A DNA stretch of 23,759 bases, taken from contig JACSRH010000088.1 of NCBI GenBank assembly GCA_014879855.1, positions 1-23,759 of the forward strand. Reading direction: 5' to 3'. The stretch's first letter is position 1. Each line of letters starts with the position of its first letter. The stretch is from Caldilineaceae bacterium (GTDB lineage Bacteria; Chloroflexota; Anaerolineae; Caldilineales; Caldilineaceae). Positions 8,691 to 16,757 of this stretch are shown in pieces. The notes beneath the pieces are model-generated. The model saw nothing but the letters and a program-made list of their open reading frames with translations. It did not search any database and was not told the origin of the DNA. The translations under genes were made by a program, and so were the position numbers.

Positions 8691-10694
8691 ATGAGTTGGT
8701 TACCGATTAGCAGCAACCCAAGCATCCGGCGCCGGCTGATGGCATGGCTGGGGCTCACGACATTTCTCATGTTACTGATCACAGCGGGGAGTGTCGGTTA
8801 TCTTGTTCATCGTTATGAGCAAGAACTGTGGCGCTCGCGGCTTGTCGAGGAAGTGGGCAATTCTGCTGCCTCGGTGGAAGAGATCTTACTGCGCACCGAG
8901 CGAACACTTGCCGTGATCGGCGAAGCCATTGCGGATGCACCGGGCGAACAAGGGTTGCCAAAGGCGCTGCTTGCCACCGAACCCACGCTGGTTGAAGTGG
9001 TTCAACTGGACGAACAAGGCAACGTTCTGGCGGCTGCCTATCGAGACCAGCCGGTGCTCTCTTCGCTCTTCACGCTGTCACAGTCCGAATGGTTTCACAG
9101 GGCGCTTGCCGGCGACCATTATCAAAGTCGGGTGCAGTACACCTTTGAGGATGATCCTTACATTATCCTGGCGCTGCCCGGCGAGCCGAGTGGTGTGGTG
9201 GCGGGTCGCGTCTATTTGGATGTCCTGCAAAATGCGGTGTCGAATCTGGATTTGGGCAGAACTGGCCGCGTCTATATTACCGACGCCGATGGAGAGGTGA
9301 TCGCCCATGCCGACCACAGCGTCATCGGCCAGCAGGTGGAGTACATGACCCAGCAGGCAAGCGACGATCAGCGCACTGGCATCTGGTCGGGCGAATACCA
9401 GAATTACCTGGATGAGGAAGTGCTGGGCGCTTTTTCCGCGTTGGGGGGGTCGGGCTGGTATGTGATCGCCGAAATTACCCAGCATGAAGCCTACACGCCC
9501 AGCCGCAATGCCACCCTGCTGATTGTCGTCCTCATGCTTGCGCTGGCTATAGTGATGTTGAAGAGCAACGCCGCTTTCCTCAAGCATTCTGTCTTTGAGC
9601 CGCTGACTCATTTGGCCGAAGGCGCGCTGCGTCTCGGCCAGGGCGATCTGGCGCACCGTATTCCTGACCATCGCAACGATGAAATCGGCCAGATCACAAA
9701 CGCATTCAATGAGATGGCGGCTGATCTTGAGCGCCAAAACCACGCGGTTGTACAGAAAAATCTGGCGCTTACCAAGGAGATTGACAGCCATCGCCAGACG
9801 CAGGAGGAATTGAGAATCCTCAATAGTTCGCTGGAAGAGCGTATCGCCGAGCGCACGCGGGAGCTCGAACTGCTGGCAACAGACTTGACGCGCTCCAATA
9901 AGGAGTTGCAGGAGTTTGCCTATGTCGCGTCTCACGATCTGCAAGAACCGCTGCGCAAGGTGCGCGCGTTTGGAGATCGGCTCGCGGCGCGCAGCCGCGC
10001 CCAGCTGGATGAGGTCAGTAGAGATTATTTAACCCGCATGGAAAACGCGGCCGAGCGGATGCAGGCGCTGATCGACGCTCTGCTCACTTACTCGCGCGTC
10101 ACGACCCAAGCTCAACCCCTGTCCGCGGTCAACCTGCATCAGGTCGCCAGCGAGGTTGTCTCCGATCTGGAAATTCAAATAGAGCGGCTGCACGGCGAGG
10201 CTCGAATCGGTGCACTCGACACGATCTGCGCCGATCCTCTTCAAATGCGCCAGTTGCTCCAGAACCTGATCGGGAATGCGCTGAAATTCCATCAGGAGGA
10301 TGTGGCGCCGATTGTGCATCTGACCGGGAGATGGCTGGCGCCCGGCGATCCACACCGGGCGCTCCACCCTGCCTGCAATGACGACGTCCCTGTCTATGAG
10401 CTGTGTGTGACAGACAACGGCATCGGAATCGACGCGCAATATACTGAGCGTATCTTTCAGGTTTTTCAGCGACTCCATGGCCGCAACCAATATGAAGGAA
10501 CAGGCGTCGGGCTGGCAATCTGCCGCAAAATTGTCGAGCGACATAATGGCATCATTACAGTGCAGAGCACCCCTGGCCTGGGGTCGCAATTCGTGATTTT
10601 ATTGCCAATGATGATTGGGAACATGCAGTCAACCTGGAAGGGAAACGAATCCGATGACGCAGACCACTTTGCCGGTTACAATTCTGATCGCTGA
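8691..10694 (+). CDS. Membrane sensor histidine kinase: dCache-HAMP-HisKA-HATPase
   Basis: 667 residues. An inner-membrane kinase that senses outside the cell and phosphorylates a response regulator. In order: TM1 at about 17-39; an extracytoplasmic region of about 230 residues (44-265) with a double-Cache look (EWFHRALAGDHYQS, TGRVYITDADGEVIAH, GSGWYVIAEI); TM2 at about 274-291; HAMP at about 296-350; a coiled coil; HisKA with H415 in VASHDLQEPL; then the HATPase domain with the N box (N525-N529 region), DNGIGI (575-580) and GTGVGLAI (603-610). The HisKA sequence resembles the phytochrome-type kinases that pair with Rcp1-like regulators, and such a regulator follows. The C-terminus extends about 27 residues past the ATPase fold and overlaps the next gene by 41 bases. 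The PotD-like gene upstream is a candidate ligand presenter. The ligand is unknown. Confidence 0.93.
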   Translation: MSWLPISSNPSIRRRLMAWLGLTTFLMLLITAGSVGYLVHRYEQELWRSRLVEEVGNSAASVEEILLRTERTLAVIGEAIADAPGEQGLPKALLATEPTLVEVVQLDEQGNVLAAAYRDQPVLSSLFTLSQSEWFHRALAGDHYQSRVQYTFEDDPYIILALPGEPSGVVAGRVYLDVLQNAVSNLDLGRTGRVYITDADGEVIAHADHSVIGQQVEYMTQQASDDQRTGIWSGEYQNYLDEEVLGAFSALGGSGWYVIAEITQHEAYTPSRNATLLIVVLMLALAIVMLKSNAAFLKHSVFEPLTHLAEGALRLGQGDLAHRIPDHRNDEIGQITNAFNEMAADLERQNHAVVQKNLALTKEIDSHRQTQEELRILNSSLEERIAERTRELELLATDLTRSNKELQEFAYVASHDLQEPLRKVRAFGDRLAARSRAQLDEVSRDYLTRMENAAERMQALIDALLTYSRVTTQAQPLSAVNLHQVASEVVSDLEIQIERLHGEARIGALDTICADPLQMRQLLQNLIGNALKFHQEDVAPIVHLTGRWLAPGDPHRALHPACNDDVPVYELCVTDNGIGIDAQYTERIFQVFQRLHGRNQYEGTGVGLAICRKIVERHNGIITVQSTPGLGSQFVILLPMMIGNMQSTWKGNESDDADHFAGYNSDR

Positions 10695-11187
10695 CGACGA
10701 TCCGGACGATCAAATGTTGACGCGCGATGCGCTGCTGGAAAACCGCTTGTACAATGATCTGCACTTTGTCAGTGACGGTCAGGAGCTCATGGATTATCTG
10801 GGGCATCGGGGCGTCTACGCCGCGCTGGAAACCTCCCCACGACCTGACCTGATCCTGCTTGATCTCAACATGCCGCGCAAGGATGGGCGCGAGGCATTGC
10901 GCGAGATCAAAGAGAATGCAGAGTTGCGCACGATCCCGATCGTGATCTTGACGACCTCGAAGGCGGAGGAAGATATCCTGCGCACCTACAATCTTGGCGT
11001 CAACTCGTTCATCGTAAAACCAGTCACTTTCCAGGCTTTGGTGGACATTATCCGCGTCGTCACCGAATACTGGTTTACAATTGTGCGCCTGCCGCCCCAT
11101 TACGCCACGCGGCGGCAACCTTCAGACGATCGTATCGTTCGGGACGGAAGGGCCGTGCCCACAGGAGTTTTCTATGACCCCGACTAG
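10654..11187 (+). CDS. Single-domain response regulator (Rcp1-like REC)
   Basis: 177 residues from ATG 10654. It is a stand-alone receiver domain with no DNA-binding or enzyme output. The acidic pocket is ADDDPDD (13-19), the phospho-acceptor is D70 in LILLDLNMPRKDG, the switch residues T100/T101 are in VILTTSKAEED, and K122 is in FIVKPV. The FVSDGQELMDYL segment and the loop after it are typical of regulators paired with phytochrome-like kinases. ATG 10654 was preferred to 10615 because the REC fold begins at about residue 8 and GGAAGGG (10636-10642) lies upstream. The gene overlaps the kinase by 41 bases and the following hybrid kinase by 14 bases, implying co-translation. About 28 residues after the REC fold (from HYATRR) are of no recognised kind. 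Confidence 0.92.
   Translation: MTQTTLPVTILIADDDPDDQMLTRDALLENRLYNDLHFVSDGQELMDYLGHRGVYAALETSPRPDLILLDLNMPRKDGREALREIKENAELRTIPIVILTTSKAEEDILRTYNLGVNSFIVKPVTFQALVDIIRVVTEYWFTIVRLPPHYATRRQPSDDRIVRDGRAVPTGVFYDPD
11163..11176 (+). promoter_or_regulatory. Ribosome binding site fixing the hybrid kinase start inside the preceding gene
   Basis: AGGAG at 11163-11167 lies 6 bases before ATG 11174, inside the last codons of the response regulator gene. This excludes the in-frame ATG at 11081. Confidence 0.75.
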
Positions 11188-12793
11188 AGTGCTGATCATC
11201 GATGACGACGAAGATGATTATGTGCTGACCGTTAGCCTGCTGCGCGAGATCGGCGTTGACCGTTATGCTGCCAAGTGGGTGTCATCCTACACCGGAGCGC
11301 TGGATGAAATCCGCCGGGGCGATCACGACATTTGCCTTGTCGACTATCGTCTTGGCATGCGGAATGGCTTGGACCTGCTGCACGATGCTGTTCAAATGGG
11401 CGCTACTATCCCCCTGATTCTGCTGACGGGGCAGGGCGCTCATGAAGTTGACCTGAAGGCAATGGAGGCCGGCGCGGCCGATTATCTGACCAAGCACCGG
11501 CTTGATGCACAGACCCTGGAGCGCTCCATCCGCTACGCGCTCGAGCGAGCAAGAACATTGCAAGAATTGCGCCGGCTGACCGCCGCGGCCGAACAGGCCA
11601 ATCAAACAAAATCGCGTTTCCTGGCTAATATGAGCCATGAAATTCGCACGCCGCTCAATGCCATTGTTGGCGCTGCCGATCTGCTGGGCGCTGCCTGGCT
11701 GAGCGAAGACCAAGCCGAGTACATCGACATAATTCGTAGCAGTAGCCATCTGTTGCTGACGCTGATCAATGACATCCTTGACTTCTCGAAAATCGAAGCG
11801 AATCGGCTTGAACTGGAATCCGCGCCGATTGACCTGAGGATGATAGTTGCCGACATCCGGCGGATTTTCCAGCCGATGGCATCCAGCAAGCGGCTCGATC
11901 TCGTGGCCAACATCGCCCCTGATGTCTCCCCCGTCATCCAGGGCGACCCTGTCCGGCTGCGCCAGGTCTTGGTCAACCTGGTCAATAACGCCCTGAAATT
12001 CACCGAGCAGGGCGCGGTGTCCCTTTCGATTGAAACCGTGAGCCAGGCAGCCACGGTTGACCCCGGCAAACAGGTGCTACGCTTTGCGGTGCGCGATACG
12101 GGCATCGGCATTGCTCCGGAGCAACAAGCGAACTTATTCAAGTCGTTTTCTCAGCTCGACTCCTCGACCACGCGCCGCTATGGCGGAACAGGCCTGGGTC
12201 TGGCCATCTCAAGAAGTTTGGTTCAACTCTTCGGTGGCGAGCTTGGGCTGGACAGCCATCCTGGGCAGGGGTCAACGTTTTATTTCACACTTCCTTGCCA
12301 GACGCCGCAAGACCTTTCGTCCGATCATTTGCTTCAATCGCTGGCCGCACCCACATCGCATGGAGTGGCTTCCGCGCTAGCCGGCTTTGACGAAACCCTG
12401 GCGTTGCGCTGTCCTCTCAAAATCCTGCTCGCGGAGGACAACATGGTCAGCCAGAAGGTTGCCCTGCGCATTCTTGCCAAATTCGGCTATCAAGTCGACG
12501 CTGTGACGGATGGTGTGCAGGTGATGCAACACATCAGCCAGCAAACATACGACCTGATCTTGATGGATATTGCCATGCCAGAGATGGATGGTCTTGAAGC
12601 GGCGCAGCGCATCCGGCAGATGCAGACGCTGTGTTGGCCACCTACCATCATTGCCATGACCGCCTCTGCCACAGTGGAGGATCGGAGGCGCAGCTTAGAG
12701 GCAGGGATGGATGACTATATCAGCAAACCCGTTGCCGCGCAGGAGCTGCGCTGCAAACTGGAGGAGACGCATCGTCGCAGAAGTGCATTATAG
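11174..12793 (+). CDS. Soluble hybrid histidine kinase: REC-HisKA-HATPase-REC
   Basis: 539 residues, no membrane segment or signal peptide. The first receiver (4-122) has the acidic group IIDDDEDD, D57 in CLVDYRLG and K107 in YLTKHRL. HisKA (about 140-210) has H155 in MSHEIRTPL. The HATPase (about 255-375) has N271/N272, DTGIGI (308-313) and GGTGLGLA (337-344). The second receiver (415-535) has AEDN (420-423), D465 in LILMDIAMPEMDG and K518 in YISKPV. All phospho-transfer residues are present. A kinase with a receiver in front of it is normally controlled by phosphorylation from another kinase, here most simply the membrane kinase upstream. No HPt domain and no DNA-binding output are encoded in the window, so the last steps of the relay lie elsewhere. 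Confidence 0.93.
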   Translation: MTPTRVLIIDDDEDDYVLTVSLLREIGVDRYAAKWVSSYTGALDEIRRGDHDICLVDYRLGMRNGLDLLHDAVQMGATIPLILLTGQGAHEVDLKAMEAGAADYLTKHRLDAQTLERSIRYALERARTLQELRRLTAAAEQANQTKSRFLANMSHEIRTPLNAIVGAADLLGAAWLSEDQAEYIDIIRSSSHLLLTLINDILDFSKIEANRLELESAPIDLRMIVADIRRIFQPMASSKRLDLVANIAPDVSPVIQGDPVRLRQVLVNLVNNALKFTEQGAVSLSIETVSQAATVDPGKQVLRFAVRDTGIGIAPEQQANLFKSFSQLDSSTTRRYGGTGLGLAISRSLVQLFGGELGLDSHPGQGSTFYFTLPCQTPQDLSSDHLLQSLAAPTSHGVASALAGFDETLALRCPLKILLAEDNMVSQKVALRILAKFGYQVDAVTDGVQVMQHISQQTYDLILMDIAMPEMDGLEAAQRIRQMQTLCWPPTIIAMTASATVEDRRRSLEAGMDDYISKPVAAQELRCKLEETHRRRSAL

Positions 12794-12839
12794 TCACGCC
12801 CTGGCCTAGAGATGCAGAGAGTGCAAATGGATTTCATGG

Positions 12840-12866
12840 CTCGCCAGCGCGTGGGGGCGGGTTTTT
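12840..12866 (+). terminator. Probable intrinsic terminator of the kinase operon
   Basis: CTCGCC (12840-12845) pairs with GGCGGG (12856-12861), with one G-T pair, and T5 follows (12862-12866). The stem is only 6 bp with a 10-base loop, but GC-rich and correctly placed 47 bases after the stop. Confidence 0.5.
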
Positions 12867-12877
12867 GATTGCTGGTG

Positions 12878-12905
12878 TTGTTGGATAAGATGATCGGATT
12901 ATAAA
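12878..12905 (+). promoter_or_regulatory. Probable promoter for the second PotD-like gene
   Basis: TTGTTG (12878-12883), a 16-base spacer, then TATAAA (12900-12905). It lies between the terminator and the gene, so lipoprotein B can be expressed separately from the kinase operon. The -10 is good and the -35 is weak. Confidence 0.45.
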
Positions 12906-12932
12906 AAATCCTGTCAGAAAGGCCGGCCATCG

Positions 12933-14009
12933 ATGCGCACAATCTTGGTCACGCGTCTCATCTACATGCTTGGATGTGTATTGCTGGCAGCCTGCACCCA
13001 GGCCGCGCCGACGCCAGCCCCGCCACAACTTGCGCCGGTGCTGATGCTGTATAACTGGGCCGAATATATGCCCCAGTCCGTGTTGGATGCCTTCACTGAA
13101 GAATATGGCGTCGAAGTCAACTATATCAGCTATAAAGACCCCGAAGAGGCGATGCAGAATATCCGGGACGGCGTGGTCTATGATGTGGTCATTTTGCCGC
13201 CGGAAACGATCGCGTCGTTGATTGCAGAGGATCGTCTGGCCGCAATCAACTACGGAAATGTCCCCAACTTCAGAAATGTTTCCATCAACTTCCGCGACCT
13301 TATCTACGATCCGGGCAATCGATATTCGATTCCATTCCATTGGGGGGCGACTGGCCTGCTTGTGCGCACGGATCTGGTTGAGACGCCCGTTACAAAGTGG
13401 GCCGACCTGTGGGATGCACGCTATGCCGGCAAGATCGCACTGTGGCCCATCTCCCGCGACCTCATTCCAATTTCACTGAAGTCGCTCGGCTATAGCGCCA
13501 ACTCCGTCAACCCTGAGGAGCTGAACGCAGCCGTTCAGCACTTGGTGCAACTAAAGCCACACGCCCTGTGGTGGGACAATAAAGAGGCAAGCATTGTGCC
13601 GGCGCTTGTTGACGGTCAAGCAGTGATCGCCTTTGGCTGGGCCTACGATGCCTTGCTTGCCCGCGAGGAGTCTGCGGCAATCAGTTACATTCTGCCTGAG
13701 GAAGGAACTTTTTTGTGGAGTGACAATTTTGTCATTCCTGCCAATAGCCAGCACAAGGCCACCGCCGAACTCTTCTTGAACTTTGTGTTACGCGCCGACA
13801 TCAGCGCGCAAATCATCAATGAGAGCTATTACCCGGTGGCAAACGATGCCGCCGAACCTCTGGTGAATCCTGAATTGCTCGCGGATCCAATCGTCTATCT
13901 GCCTGAAGAATCTTTGCGCAAAGCAGAGGTTATTGTCCCGCTTGGCGCGGATGGCGAAAACCTGTACGCGGAGCTGTGGCAACAATTTTTGGCTTCAACC
14001 GGCCGGTAA
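12933..14009 (+). CDS. PotD-like lipoprotein B, paralogue of the one at 7497-8663
   Basis: 358 residues with a textbook lipoprotein signal (MRTILVTRLIYMLGCVLLAAC, lipobox LAAC, C21). The mature part matches protein A at roughly half of positions by eye and follows PotD motifs: LYNWAEYMPQSVL, YSIPFHWGATGLLV, WADLWDARYAGKIAL, FLWSDNFVIPANS. It keeps more of the E. coli PotD ligand set than A does: W42, E44, Y45, W236, W262 and D264 match W34, E36, Y37, W229, W255 and D257, with D176 for E171. It therefore looks able to bind a polyamine or similar cation. AAAGG (12918-12922) is about 10 bases before the ATG. It has its own promoter and stands after the kinase operon's terminator. No ABC permease or ATPase is adjacent on either side. 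Confidence 0.87.
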   Translation: MRTILVTRLIYMLGCVLLAACTQAAPTPAPPQLAPVLMLYNWAEYMPQSVLDAFTEEYGVEVNYISYKDPEEAMQNIRDGVVYDVVILPPETIASLIAEDRLAAINYGNVPNFRNVSINFRDLIYDPGNRYSIPFHWGATGLLVRTDLVETPVTKWADLWDARYAGKIALWPISRDLIPISLKSLGYSANSVNPEELNAAVQHLVQLKPHALWWDNKEASIVPALVDGQAVIAFGWAYDALLAREESAAISYILPEEGTFLWSDNFVIPANSQHKATAELFLNFVLRADISAQIINESYYPVANDAAEPLVNPELLADPIVYLPEESLRKAEVIVPLGADGENLYAELWQQFLASTGR

Positions 14010-14177
14010 CGCAGACATCTTTTAACAACCCATAAAGAGGGCTGCTAAAGTCAATGCAGCGCAAACCCACCAAGCTCTGTTAGAAGAATGTTTGTTCGGA
14101 ATCCTGGTTACGTTGGGAGGCGTTCGATCAGGGTACAACTAGGGTGTGTACAAACCTACCAGGAGAAACTAATCATA

Positions 14178-16673
<2,496 letters not shown>

Positions 16674-16702
16674 CACCGGCAAAGCAACTCTAATCAAGAC
16701 GC

Positions 16703-16743
16703 ACAGACGCCACCGGAAGCACCCAGCTTCTGGTGGCGTCTGT
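16703..16743. terminator. Bidirectional hairpin between convergent genes
   Basis: An 18-bp stem with a single G-T pair (16703-16720 with 16726-16743) and loop ACCCA. It lies 30 bases after the clpC stop and 15 bases after the end of the convergent minus-strand gene. The plus side is followed by T-rich ATGTCTTTG rather than a clean U-run. It probably ends both transcripts. Confidence 0.7.
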
Positions 16744-16757
16744 ATGTCTTTGTAGCT

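Noticed and set aside
9078..9944. 288-codon minus-strand open frame opposite the sensor kinase
   Set aside because: Antisense shadow of a clearly coding HAMP/HisKA region.
7497..14009. Reading the two PotD-like genes as part of a polyamine ABC transporter operon
   Set aside because: No permease or ATPase gene lies beside either one; the neighbours are signalling genes.
14010..14177. Search for CIRCE or CtsR heat-shock operators before clpC
   Set aside because: No TTAGCACTC/GAGTGCTAA pair and no tandem heptad CtsR box is present.
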